From: Anaerolineales bacterium UBA2181
GTDB lineage: Bacteria; Chloroflexota; Anaerolineae; Promineifilales; UBA4811
DNA: 64,000 nt
Reading direction: 5' to 3'
Assembly (NCBI GenBank): GCA_002328075.1
Contig: DCVT01000014.1
Location: forward strand, 26,639-90,638
In this document: positions 8,275-17,421 of the stretch, piece by piece
Numbering within the stretch: the stretch's first letter is position 1
How the letters are laid out: each line of letters starts with the position of its first letter
Made by a program: the position numbers and the translations under genes
The notes under the pieces: generated by a model
What the model was told of the DNA's origin: nothing
The model's database searches: none
The model's input: only the letters and a program-made list of their open reading frames with translations

Positions 8275-10146
8275 CTAGCGATACCCTTCCGCCTGCAGGT
8301 TGAACAGGCGCGCATAGGCGCCGTCGAGCCGGATCAACTCGGCGTGGCTCCCCAGTTCGACGATCTTGCCGGCCGAGAGCACCACGATCCGGTCCGCCAT
8401 GCGCACGGTGGAGAAACGATGCGAGATGAGCAGGGCAATGCGGCCCTCCATCAGCTCGCCGAATCGCCGGAACACTTCGTACTCCGCCTCGGCGTCCAAC
8501 GCTGATGTCGGCTCGTCCAGCACCAGAACCTCAGCCTTGCGCATGAACGCACGCGCCAGCGCGATCTTTTGCCACTCGCCGCCGGACAACTCCTGACCCT
8601 TTTCCCAACGCCGGCCCAGCATGGTATCGTACCCGTTGGGCAGGTGCTGGATGAGCGCGTTAGCGCCTCCACGGTCGGCCGCGCGCTGGATCCGGGCAAA
8701 ATCGTCCAGCGCATCCACCTGGCCGAACCCGATGTTCTCCCGGACCGTGAACTGGTAGCGCACATAGTCCTGAAAGATGACGCCAAAGCGCTGCTGCAGG
8801 CTGGTGAGATCGTACTCGCGCAGGTCCACGCCATCCAGCAACACCTGCCCCTGAGTGGGGTCGTACAGCCGAGTGAGCAGCTTGATCAACGTCGTCTTGC
8901 CGGCGCCGTTCAGGCCGACCAGCGCAATGCGCTCGCCCGGTTGAATGTGCAGGTTGATGTTGCGCAGCACGTCGACTTCGGATCCGGGGTAGCGAAACGA
9001 GACGTGGCGGAACTCGACGCCTTTCTCGATAGGTGCGGGCGCGATCAGGCCGTCTACCGGAGCGACCAGCAACGGATCCAACTGCAGGTAGGTGAGCAGA
9101 TTGTCGAGAAACAGGTTGCTCTCATAGAGCCGATTGAGGCTATCCAGCAGCGAACGGATAGAGTTCTGGGACTGCCGAAAGATGGCCAGGAACATGGTCA
9201 TGTCGCCCAGCGTGATGCGGCCGGCGACGGTTCGGAGCACGATCCAGGCATAGCTGCCATAGTAGACCAGGCTGGATAGCAGGCCCCAGCCCAACCCGGC
9301 CACCGTGCGTCGCTGAGCGATGGCTCGGTCCTCCTGGAAAAAGCGGGTGAACAGCTCCTCGTAACGTCCGAGAAGCGGCTCGCCCAGACCGAGCAACTTG
9401 ACCTCCTTGACGCTCTCGTTGCCGGTCAGCAGCATCTCCAGGTAGTTCAGCAGTCGGGCTTCCGGCGCGCGTCGGGTAACGGCCCGAAAGGCGCGCTCGG
9501 CGTGCTGCGACTGGGAAAGGAACGATGGGATGGCAGCCAAAAAGACAATGACCGCGAGCCACGGGCTGAAACGCAGCAGCAAAGCGATCAGCGAAGCCAT
9601 GGTGATGAGCTGCTGGGCCATCTGCATGGTCGAGTTGACGATGTTGAGTGCGCTGGTGTCCGCCTGGCGCCGGGCGTTCTGCAGCGTATCGTAAAAGATG
9701 GGATCTTCAAAGAAGCGCAGATCGAGCCGGATCGCCTGGCGCATGACCAGGCCGTTGACGTGATTGGACAGCTGCATCTGCAGGATGCGGTCGGAAAGGC
9801 TGCGCACCTGACCGGTCAATGAACCGAGGAGCAACAGGCCCAGCTCCAGCGCCAGGTAGGGAACGACATAGCGGAGTCCTGCCATGGGCTCCATGCCCAC
9901 GGCGGTCGCGTGTACGATCGAGTCGATGATCAGCTTGCCGGCCCAGGCCTGCGCCGCGGGCAGCGAGGCAGCGACCAGCGTCAGGGCGCCGCCCGCCAGC
10001 GCGGCGCGGCGACTGGCGGTCCACACCAGGCGAAAGGCTTCTGGCGTGTTGCGCAGCGCCCGCCAGGTTTCACGCACCTGATTTCCGGTCCGCCGTTTCT
10101 CGGAGGCTGCGGGCCGGCCGGGCAAAGTGGATTTGGATGTTTTCAA
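8275..10146 (-). CDS. ABC exporter, fused membrane and ATPase domains
   Basis: A 623-residue half-transporter. The N-terminal about 340 residues form the six-helix type-1 exporter domain; the C-terminal ATPase shows Walker A GLNGAGKTT, signature LSGGEWQKIALARA, Walker B VLVLDEPTSALD and the switch histidine in LLISHRFST, so it should be active as a homo- or heterodimer. The start is TTG, chosen because AGGAG lies eight bases upstream. The N-terminal segment ahead of the first membrane helix is basic. No partner exporter or substrate gene is adjacent, so the substrate (lipid, peptide or drug) is unknown. Confidence 0.88.
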   Translation of the reverse strand: MKTSKSTLPGRPAASEKRRTGNQVRETWRALRNTPEAFRLVWTASRRAALAGGALTLVAASLPAAQAWAGKLIIDSIVHATAVGMEPMAGLRYVVPYLALELGLLLLGSLTGQVRSLSDRILQMQLSNHVNGLVMRQAIRLDLRFFEDPIFYDTLQNARRQADTSALNIVNSTMQMAQQLITMASLIALLLRFSPWLAVIVFLAAIPSFLSQSQHAERAFRAVTRRAPEARLLNYLEMLLTGNESVKEVKLLGLGEPLLGRYEELFTRFFQEDRAIAQRRTVAGLGWGLLSSLVYYGSYAWIVLRTVAGRITLGDMTMFLAIFRQSQNSIRSLLDSLNRLYESNLFLDNLLTYLQLDPLLVAPVDGLIAPAPIEKGVEFRHVSFRYPGSEVDVLRNINLHIQPGERIALVGLNGAGKTTLIKLLTRLYDPTQGQVLLDGVDLREYDLTSLQQRFGVIFQDYVRYQFTVRENIGFGQVDALDDFARIQRAADRGGANALIQHLPNGYDTMLGRRWEKGQELSGGEWQKIALARAFMRKAEVLVLDEPTSALDAEAEYEVFRRFGELMEGRIALLISHRFSTVRMADRIVVLSAGKIVELGSHAELIRLDGAYARLFNLQAEGYR

Positions 10147-10485
10147 TCAAGGGCTCCTATTGGTGGTGATGGCTTCCGCCCCGTAACCACCAGAGGATAC
10201 CACCGACTCGTTTGAGGGTCAAACCCATGCGCACCCGAGACTGCTGCATGGGCAGGGATATCAGCGAGACGAATCCATCCTCAAGGTCGGGATGTTGACC
10301 GCTCGGTAGCGCGCAGAGCCCAGCGGAGGGGACAACCGCCCGCCGGGTGCTTACGGCGCGGGCGACACGCCGGGTTTGCCGTTTCTGTGCTTCGGGTGGT
10401 CCCAAGTCTGCAAACGTCACGAGCACCTCGGGCGAAGGCCAGTCTCTGGTACAATTGTGCGCTGGTCGGTACCAGGGAGGCTGTT
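10147..10485. other. Intergenic stretch with a -10 element
   Basis: The divergent spacer between the ABC exporter and the LysM protein gene. TACAAT at 10450-10455 is a good -10 for the plus strand, but no clear -35 is seen. An AGGGAGG ribosome site lies at 10474-10480. Nothing else recognisable was found. Confidence 0.4.
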
Positions 10486-12054
10486 CTGAAGCGATCACCT
10501 CTGGTTGTCATACTATTATCTGTTTCCCTGCTCCTCTCAACCCCCCGGGCCAGGCCTGCCCAGGCAGCGGGTTCGTTGGTCTTGGCGTTCTATTACGCCT
10601 GGTACGACATGAGCACCTGGAACCCTGACCGGTTACCCGATCTGCCGGCTCAGACCTATGTTTCAACTGACCCGGCCACCATTGAGCGGCATGTCCGCCA
10701 GGCCCAAGCCGCCGGCGTGGACGGCTTTGTGCAGTCGTGGTACGGGCCGGGCGGTGGCAACCAGACCGAGTCGAACCTGTCCGCTCTCCTCAACGTGGCC
10801 GCGGCGCACAACTTTCGGGTGGCGGTCGATTTTGAGGCCGGTAGCCCGTATTTCTCCGGCCCGGCCGACCGGGTGGCCGCGCTGCAGCACCTGCTGACCA
10901 TTCACGCTCAGCAACCGGCCTATCTACGCATCGACGGGCGCCCCGTGGTCTTTTTCTGGGCGTCCTGGTTGCTTTCGGTAGATGCCTGGGCACAGATCCG
11001 GCAGCAGATCGACCCGAACCATGACAGCCTTTGGATCGCCGAAGGCACCTCAGTCGACTATCTGGCGGTCTTTGACGGCCTGCACCTGTACACGGTGGCC
11101 TGGTCGGCCGACCCGGTTGGCACGTTGACCCATTGGGGGAACCAGGTGCGAGCCCGCGCCGCTGCGCTGGGCGATTACCGATACTGGGTGGCCACCGTGC
11201 TGCCCGGATGGGACGATACGCGAATTCCTGGTCGCTCCGGTTCCTATGTGCGGGACCGCGCCGGGGGAGCATACTACCAACAATGCTGGGCGGGCGCAGC
11301 AGCCAGCAACCCGGACCTGGTCGTCATCACCAGCTTTAACGAGTGGATGGAGGGAACGGCCATCGAACCCAGCGTCAGCAGCGGGACCTATTACCTGGAT
11401 CTGACGGCGCAGTTGATCGCGAGTCACCGAGCAGGAACCGTCTCGATGCCGGCGCCAGCGGCCGCGCCAACTCCTACGGCCGAAGGCGTCAGCGGCGCCT
11501 CTGCGGTTCCATCTGTTCCGTCATACACTCCGGGGCCCACAGCAACCAAGCTGCCAACGCCCACTCCGCGGCCGGACGGGGCAATCGTTCACCTGGTGGA
11601 ACCGGGTGACACGCTTTACGGGATTGCATCGCAGTACGGCGTCACACTGGATGACCTGCTGCGGCTCAATGTGCTGGACCCTGATCGCACCCTGCGGATC
11701 GGCCAGCCCGTGGTGGTGGCGATGGGAGAGCCGACCCCTACACCGACGGCCACCGCCACCGCCCACCTGCCCAACCCACCCAGCCCGACCGCGCCCATGG
11801 CTCCTGTGCTGGACGCCCCCACAGAATTGCGGGCGCCGAGTCCAAGTCCTGTCGTCGGTGAGGCGGTTGTGCTCGAGGCTCCCACGTTGGAGGGGCCGAC
11901 GCCGATGCCGGTAGAGCCAGAGAGCGCGGCCGGGGCGGGCGCAAGGTCGGCCGGTGTTGCCGTCCCGTCGCCGTCTGCCTGGCCATGCCTGGCTGTGCCG
12001 TTGGGTTTGGCTGCCCTGCTGGTCCTGGCCTGGGCGCGCATGCGCCGGAAATGA
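10486..12054 (+). CDS. Membrane-anchored GH99-like protein with LysM domain
   Basis: A 522-residue exported protein. A signal sequence (LKRSPLVVILLSVSLLL) is followed by a TIM-barrel domain resembling the GH71/GH99-like glycoside hydrolases, with FYYAWYD, VDGFVQSWYGPG and ITSFNEWMEGT motifs. A Pro/Thr-rich linker leads to one LysM domain (VEPGDTLYGIASQYGV), a second Pro/Thr-rich linker and a C-terminal membrane helix with a basic end. It probably sits on the cell surface and acts on mannan-like or wall glycans (inference). I chose the CTG at 10486 because AGGGAGG lies five bases upstream and the signal peptide starts there. In-frame GTG codons at 10387 and 10396 lie upstream of the -10 element, so they are less likely starts. 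Confidence 0.75.
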   Translation: MKRSPLVVILLSVSLLLSTPRARPAQAAGSLVLAFYYAWYDMSTWNPDRLPDLPAQTYVSTDPATIERHVRQAQAAGVDGFVQSWYGPGGGNQTESNLSALLNVAAAHNFRVAVDFEAGSPYFSGPADRVAALQHLLTIHAQQPAYLRIDGRPVVFFWASWLLSVDAWAQIRQQIDPNHDSLWIAEGTSVDYLAVFDGLHLYTVAWSADPVGTLTHWGNQVRARAAALGDYRYWVATVLPGWDDTRIPGRSGSYVRDRAGGAYYQQCWAGAAASNPDLVVITSFNEWMEGTAIEPSVSSGTYYLDLTAQLIASHRAGTVSMPAPAAAPTPTAEGVSGASAVPSVPSYTPGPTATKLPTPTPRPDGAIVHLVEPGDTLYGIASQYGVTLDDLLRLNVLDPDRTLRIGQPVVVAMGEPTPTPTATATAHLPNPPSPTAPMAPVLDAPTELRAPSPSPVVGEAVVLEAPTLEGPTPMPVEPESAAGAGARSAGVAVPSPSAWPCLAVPLGLAALLVLAWARMRRK

Positions 12055-12254
12055 GCCGGCGTTCGCCCCGAGTTGCACCCTCCCGGTTGGCCTACCCAGA
12101 GCGCCATGTGGTCACCCGCCGGGCAGGCCAACTCAGCGGACTCTGTTCTTGTCTTCCGACCTCCGGCTGACGGTCATGGGACCGCTGTGCTCGTGGGTGT
12201 GGTTATCACTGATTGATCTCGGCCCATGGGCGTTTCGCCTACGCCCAGACGAGA

Positions 12255-12704
12255 TCACTCGGTTTTGACCTTGATTTGACGCGGTCGGACAGCCTCGGCT
12301 TTGGGAATGATCAGCGTGAGCACGCCATTGGCAAACGTAGCCTCGGCACGCGAGGCCTCAACCGGGATGTTGAGGTTCAACGCCCGGTGAAACCGGCCGG
12401 CCGGCAGCTCTTCCAGGAGATAGTTGACGTTCTCCGGCCGAACTGGTAGCTCGCCCCGGATGATCAATGTGTCACCTTCGATGGTGATCTCTACGTCCTG
12501 GGCGGTTGCGCCCGGCACCGCTGCCTGGATGACAATTTCCTCGTCGGTAGAGTGCACGTCCACCGGCAGTCTCCAGGCCCTCGTGGTTTCGCGCCGCGAC
12601 CAATCCGGTTCTGTGGTTCCTGTCCAACTCTCCTCAAAAAGCCGATCCATCGCTTCACGCAAGCTGATCAGGTCCTGGCTCGGGCTCCATCGCACAATTC
12701 TCAT
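12255..12704 (-). CDS. Small heat-shock protein, Hsp20/alpha-crystallin
   Basis: A 149-residue ATP-independent chaperone that holds unfolding proteins. The alpha-crystallin domain occupies about residues 45-135 (PVDVHSTDEEIVIQAAVPG through FANGVLTLIIPKAE), followed by a short basic tail. The ATG at 12704 is preferred because GGAGG lies five bases upstream; longer in-frame starts would run through the probable promoter. A second Hsp20 gene, with a different sequence, lies at 44632. Confidence 0.93.
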   Translation of the reverse strand: MRIVRWSPSQDLISLREAMDRLFEESWTGTTEPDWSRRETTRAWRLPVDVHSTDEEIVIQAAVPGATAQDVEITIEGDTLIIRGELPVRPENVNYLLEELPAGRFHRALNLNIPVEASRAEATFANGVLTLIIPKAEAVRPRQIKVKTE

Positions 12705-12825
12705 CTCTGCCTCCATGGTATCATCGTCGGTCTCGCTTCCCGCGCTGCCCGGCATCAACCTGAAGGCGACGCGCGCGGCTGCTGGCTCGACCGATCTTGA
12801 TCTGTCTTGACAACATCTGGCAGCC

Positions 12826-12856
12826 ATTATACGGCGCGAATATATGAGGACTGCAA
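12826..12856 (-). promoter_or_regulatory. Probable promoter of hsp20
   Basis: Reading on the minus strand, TTGCAG (12851-12856) and TATAAT (12826-12831) are 19 bases apart, a little long for sigma-70. No CIRCE element (TTAGCACTC inverted repeat) is present. Confidence 0.45.
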
Positions 12857-13229
12857 GAAAATTGCCTGAGCCTGGCTGTGCGTCGGCCAGGGGAGCGTCC
12901 AATCGCGCTTGGGGGCCACCCGCAGGTCGGCGACCACCCCAGCTCACCCAGCGCGGGTCGTCAGTCATTGACGCTGCGCTTGGCAGCCCGCGGTTGGGCT
13001 AATTGGACTGATTGTGATATGCTTCGCACAGTAAGAGAATCCGCCCTCACTGGCTCCTGCGGGTCTTGCCTCGGCCGACCCGTCTTTGGTCAAGGCCGAG
13101 CGCCGACAGTTCGCCTGGTCTTGCGCTCATGGCCGCAGGGCGCGGTGTTGTAAGTCCCTCCGGAGCACGAGGGTGCCGGACGGCAAAACTATGGCGCGGC
13201 CGACGCATTCATGTTGGAGTGACCAAGAA
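12857..13229. other. Intergenic stretch before the acyl-CoA ligase
   Basis: No gene is supported here. The ligase frame stays open upstream to about 13086, but that part lacks family similarity. A weak ribosome site (TGGAG) lies about ten bases before the ATG at 13230. No clear promoter for the ligase was found. Confidence 0.4.
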
Positions 13230-14930
13230 ATGGAAACGAGACCCTGGTTCAAGAGCTATGATCCTGATCTACCGCAGACCCTGCAGCCCTATCCCGAATC
13301 CACGCTGCTGGATGTGATGGCCGAGACCGTCTGCCTTCGGCCGCAGCACCCGGCGTTGGTGTTCAAGGGGAAACGAATCTCCTACCAGGAGCTGGATTCG
13401 CTGAGCAGTCAATTTGCCAAAGCGCTGATGCGCCTGGGCGTGAAAAAGGGTGACCGTCTGGCACTGGTGCTGCCCAACAGCCCGCAGGCCATCTTCTGCC
13501 AGTTGGGGGGCTGGAAGGCGGGGGTCATCGTTGCGCCGATCAACTCTCTGTACACCGAGCGCGAGCTCGAGTACTCGTTGAACGAGATCGGAGCCGAAAC
13601 CGTTGTGGTTCTGACGCCGTTCTACGCCAAGATCAAGGCGGTTCAACCCCAGACGAGCCTGCGCCGGATCATTGTCACCAACATCAAGGAGTATCTGCCA
13701 CCGCTGCTGCGAACGCTGTTCACGCTGGCCAAGGAACAGAAAGAGGGGCACCGGGTGACGTTACAGGCCGGTGACCACTGGTTGGGGACCCTGCTCCAGC
13801 AACAGTCCGGGAAAGGCCAACCTGAGGTGGACGTGAGGCCCTCGGACCCGGCCATCCTGCTGTTCAGCGGCGGCACTACGGGCACTCCCAAGGCCGCCTT
13901 GGGGACCCATCAGGCGCTGCTCATGTCCGCCATGCAGCTTCATGCCTATGCCCGGTCTGTGTTGGCAGATTGGGAAGACGTGCTCACCTGGGTCATGCCC
14001 GGGTTTCACGTGTATGGCAACATGGCGCTGAGTACGGCGCTGGTGGCGCGCTGGCCGCTGGCGGTTGTTCCCAATCCGCGAGACATCAATGACCTGGTTG
14101 CCACCATTCGCCGGGAGCGCCCGGCCTGTTTGCACGGCGTTCCGACGCTTTTTATCGCCTTGCTCAACCACCCTGACGTTGTAAGCGGCAAGGCGAACAT
14201 CAAATCCATGAAGCTTTGTTGGTCGGCGGCCGCACCGCTCATGGCGGAGACCAAGCAGCGTTTTGAGCAACTCACCGGCGGCTGGTTGTTGGAGGCCTAC
14301 GCCATGACCGAGACAATGTTGGCGGCCGTCTGCTGCCCCATCCATCGGGCGTACAAGGAGGGATCGGTAGGGGTTCCGCTGCCGGACGTGGATGTGCAGA
14401 TTGTGGATATCGAGTATGGCGAGCGAGAGCTACCCCTGGGTGAGGTCGGTGAAGTGATCGTCCGGGCGCCTCAGATCATGGTCGGCTATTGGGAGCGTCC
14501 CACGGAGACAGCCAACATGATCCGTTCGGGTCCGGTTGGCCACGCCGACGAACGGTGGGTCTATACCGGCGACCTGGGCTACATGGACGAGGATGGATAT
14601 CTGTTCATCGTGGACCGCAAGAAGGACCTGATCAAGCCCAGCGGATTCCAGGTCTGGCCCCGAGAGGTGGAAGAGGTGATCGCTGCCCACCCGGCGGTGG
14701 CAGAGGTGAGCGTAGCCGGTGTGGCCGATGAGCGGCAGGGGGAGGCGGTCAAGGCCTGGGTTGTTCTGCGGCCGGGGCAACAGGCAACGGCTGATGAGAT
14801 CCGGTCATTCTGCCGGGAGCGTTTGACCGGCTACAAGGTTCCGCGACAGGTAGAGTTTCGCGAGACTCTGCCCAAGACCATGGTCGGCAAGGTGTTACGG
14901 CGCGAGCTGACCAGCCAGGAGGAAAGGTGA
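13230..14930 (+). CDS. Long-chain acyl-CoA ligase (AMP-forming)
   Basis: A 566-residue member of the ANL superfamily, which activates a carboxylic acid with ATP to an acyl-adenylate and then an acyl-CoA. The P-loop LLFSGGTTGTPKA lies near residue 210, the A5-type AYAMTET near 356, the A7/A8 segment YTGDLGYMDEDGYLF-VDRKKDLIK near 445-470, and the catalytic lysine region PKTMVGKVLRREL at the C-terminus. Start chosen at the ATG where family similarity begins. It lies three bases before an acyl-CoA dehydrogenase gene, so the two probably act in sequence on one substrate, which cannot be named from sequence. Confidence 0.88.
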   Translation: METRPWFKSYDPDLPQTLQPYPESTLLDVMAETVCLRPQHPALVFKGKRISYQELDSLSSQFAKALMRLGVKKGDRLALVLPNSPQAIFCQLGGWKAGVIVAPINSLYTERELEYSLNEIGAETVVVLTPFYAKIKAVQPQTSLRRIIVTNIKEYLPPLLRTLFTLAKEQKEGHRVTLQAGDHWLGTLLQQQSGKGQPEVDVRPSDPAILLFSGGTTGTPKAALGTHQALLMSAMQLHAYARSVLADWEDVLTWVMPGFHVYGNMALSTALVARWPLAVVPNPRDINDLVATIRRERPACLHGVPTLFIALLNHPDVVSGKANIKSMKLCWSAAAPLMAETKQRFEQLTGGWLLEAYAMTETMLAAVCCPIHRAYKEGSVGVPLPDVDVQIVDIEYGERELPLGEVGEVIVRAPQIMVGYWERPTETANMIRSGPVGHADERWVYTGDLGYMDEDGYLFIVDRKKDLIKPSGFQVWPREVEEVIAAHPAVAEVSVAGVADERQGEAVKAWVVLRPGQQATADEIRSFCRERLTGYKVPRQVEFRETLPKTMVGKVLRRELTSQEER

Positions 14931-14933
14931 TCC

Positions 14934-16628
14934 ATGCTGCTGCTGAACCCCCATCATCACAGCCGGCCGTATCGTGACGAACGGTCCCGGCAGATCATGT
15001 TAAAGACCATCGAGTTCTTTGAGCGCAAAGGCAAGGTCAGGCTCAAGACCGATGATCGCGAGCGCATCTGGTACGCAGACATGCTCGAGTTCCAAAAGTC
15101 CGAACGGCTGTTTGCCGACCTCCTCACCCCGGCGGGTTATGGTGGCCCAGACTCCCGTTGGGACACATGGCGCAACTGCGAGTTCAACGAGATACTGGCC
15201 TTTTACGGGCTCCACTATTGGTACACCTGGCAGGTATCAATTCTTGGTCTGGGCCCCATCTGGATGAGCGGCAATGAGGCCGCCAAGCGCCGGGCGGCCG
15301 GCTTGCTCCAGGACGGTGCCGTCTTTGCGTTTGGCCTTTCGGAGCGAGCCCACGGCGCGGACATTTATTCCACCGAGATGTCGTTGGCGCCGCAGCCCGA
15401 CGGCACCTTTCGCGCCAACGGTGAGAAATACTATATCGGCAACGGCAACATCGCGCCCATGGTCTCGACCTTTGGCAAGATGGCGGACAGCGGCGAGTAT
15501 GTCTTTTTCACGGCCGACTATCGCCATCGGAACTACCAACTGGTCAGGAACGTGGTCAACACCCAGTCCTACGTGGCCGATTTCGTGCTGCGCGACTACC
15601 CGGTCACCGCGGACGAAATCCTCTCCCAGGGCCAGGACGCCTGGGACAGCGCGCTCAACACGGTGAATATTGGCAAGTACAATCTGGGCTGGGCCTCCAT
15701 CGGCATCTGTACCCACGCGCTGTACGAGGCTGTCCGGCATGCGGCCAACCGTCGGCTGTACGGGATGGCGGTGACCGATTTTGCGCACGTCCGGCAGATG
15801 TTCACCGATGCCTATGCGCGCCTGGTGGCGATGAAGCTCTTTGCCTTGCGGGCGTCGGACTATATGCGTTCTGCCTCTCCCCAGGATCGTCGTTACCTGC
15901 TGTACAACCCGGTGGTCAAGATGAAGGTCACCACCCAGGGTGAACAGGTCATCAACCTGCTGTGGGACGTCATCGCTGCCAAGGGGTTTGAGAGCGACAT
16001 GTACTTTGAGATGGCGGCGCGCGACATCCGAGCGTTGCCCAAGCTGGAGGGGACGGTCCACGTCAACATCGCGCTCATTGTCAAATTCATGGCCAACTAC
16101 TTCTTCCAACCGGCTGCCTACCCGGTGGTGCCGCTGCGCGACGAGCCGGTGAACGATGACTTTCTCTTCCGGCAGGGTCCTGCCAAGGGTTTGGGCCGGA
16201 TCCAGTTTCACGACTATGGACCGGTGTTTGGTAGGTTTGACCTTCCCAACGTCCGTGCGTTTCAGGATCAGGTGGCCGAGTTCAAGACGTTGTTGGCGCG
16301 GGCGACCCCCGGCGAGGCGCAGACCAAAGACGTAGATTTTCTGCTGGCGCTGGGAGAGATATTTACGTTGGTGGTCTATGGCCAGCTCATCTTGGAGGCG
16401 GCCGAGCTGTACCATGTGGGCGAGGACCTGGTGGACCAGATTTTTGACTGGATGGTGCGGGACATGGCGGGTTTTGCCCTGCAGTTGTACAGCAAGCCCA
16501 CTAGCACGCCCCAACAGATGGAGCACTGCCTCCGGATGATTCGCAAACCGGTCAGCGATGACGGCCGCTACGGGCGGATCTGGCAGGAGGTGCATGCCCT
16601 CCGAGATGCGTACGAGATGACGCCCTGA
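14934..16628 (+). CDS. Acyl-CoA dehydrogenase family protein, long form
   Basis: A 564-residue FAD enzyme family member, longer than the usual 380-400. The central flavin-binding part is visible (FGLSERAHGADIYST, a YYIGNGN strand, later RRLYGMAVTDFAHVRQMF). It should oxidise an acyl-CoA to the 2,3-enoyl-CoA and pass electrons to an electron-transfer flavoprotein; I could not assign the catalytic glutamate. AGGAGG sits a few bases upstream of the ATG. The C-terminal about 130 residues, after the standard fold, are helical and may be a dimerisation extension as in FadE-like enzymes. It forms a two-gene unit with the ligase; no etf, thiolase or hydratase genes are in the window. Confidence 0.8.
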   Translation: MLLLNPHHHSRPYRDERSRQIMLKTIEFFERKGKVRLKTDDRERIWYADMLEFQKSERLFADLLTPAGYGGPDSRWDTWRNCEFNEILAFYGLHYWYTWQVSILGLGPIWMSGNEAAKRRAAGLLQDGAVFAFGLSERAHGADIYSTEMSLAPQPDGTFRANGEKYYIGNGNIAPMVSTFGKMADSGEYVFFTADYRHRNYQLVRNVVNTQSYVADFVLRDYPVTADEILSQGQDAWDSALNTVNIGKYNLGWASIGICTHALYEAVRHAANRRLYGMAVTDFAHVRQMFTDAYARLVAMKLFALRASDYMRSASPQDRRYLLYNPVVKMKVTTQGEQVINLLWDVIAAKGFESDMYFEMAARDIRALPKLEGTVHVNIALIVKFMANYFFQPAAYPVVPLRDEPVNDDFLFRQGPAKGLGRIQFHDYGPVFGRFDLPNVRAFQDQVAEFKTLLARATPGEAQTKDVDFLLALGEIFTLVVYGQLILEAAELYHVGEDLVDQIFDWMVRDMAGFALQLYSKPTSTPQQMEHCLRMIRKPVSDDGRYGRIWQEVHALRDAYEMTP

Positions 16629-17066
16629 CCCTGGCGCAGCAGCCAACCGCTGACGAGTCCTCCCATGACGTCGACTTGTTCACCCGGTTAAGGTTGTGAC
16701 ATACGCGGCGGCAGTCTCGCCGACCGCACGCTCATGTCCGCTCTGGCGACGTTCTACGCCGTTGAGCTCAGTGTTTATAGCAGAACTGCGAGATACTCGG
16801 TCAGCGGTGGCGTGCCGTGTTAGTCTCTCTGGCCACGACCTGGATCTCCATTCCACCCGAACCAACACCCGGTGTCGGCGCACCCGCGCGGGTATTGCTC
16901 AGTTATCTCTCTCGCGAGCGTTTTCGGCCGGCGCACCCCATCCACGGTCTGTATCGGCAGAATCCGGCCGGGCGCCACCCCAATACGGGTTCTTCACCAT
17001 CTGCTAGCGACCCCGTTGGCGTGGCTGGAAGCGGGTACCCGGTCCACTCTGGCAGGGTCGCGGCAC
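16629..17066. other. Intergenic stretch, nothing recognised
   Basis: About 440 bases without a supported gene, RNA or clear terminator. Short open frames on both strands lack ribosome sites and family similarity. Confidence 0.4.
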
Positions 17067-17095
17067 TTGCGGAAAATGGGATCTTGATCTACAAT
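17067..17095 (+). promoter_or_regulatory. Probable promoter of the subtilisin-like protease
   Basis: TTGCGG (17067-17072) and TACAAT (17090-17095) are 17 bases apart. If used, the transcript has a leader of about 320 bases before the ATG at 17422; I recognise no known riboswitch or gene in that leader. Confidence 0.5.
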
Positions 17096-17421
17096 AATGG
17101 TCGCCAGATAGGTGGACGCAGTTCGAGGAATCGTACGGACAGCAGCACAACTCGGGAGAAAAGCCTCCAGGCGGCAGTTGACCTCTTGACCCATGGGGCG
17201 CCGCCGACTGCTTCATGCGGGCTCGAGCCTGTCTTGACGGTGTTTGCGTCGCCGACTCTTTTGCTGGGGGACTGCGAGCCAAACGCAGGAGAGCGTTGTA
17301 GGACGACGGCTAAATGGAGGCGCCAACGAGACTGCACCACGTGATAAGACACAAACCCACACTCTGCCAGGACGGTACGAGATTCGAGTGCAAGTTGAAA
17401 GAAGAAATAGGGAGGATTGCC

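Noticed and set aside
15237..16646. A 469-codon open frame on the minus strand
   Set aside because: It lies entirely opposite the acyl-CoA dehydrogenase gene and has no recognisable domain.
16629..17066. Small open frames upstream of the protease gene
   Set aside because: They overlap one another on both strands, have no ribosome sites and show no family similarity.
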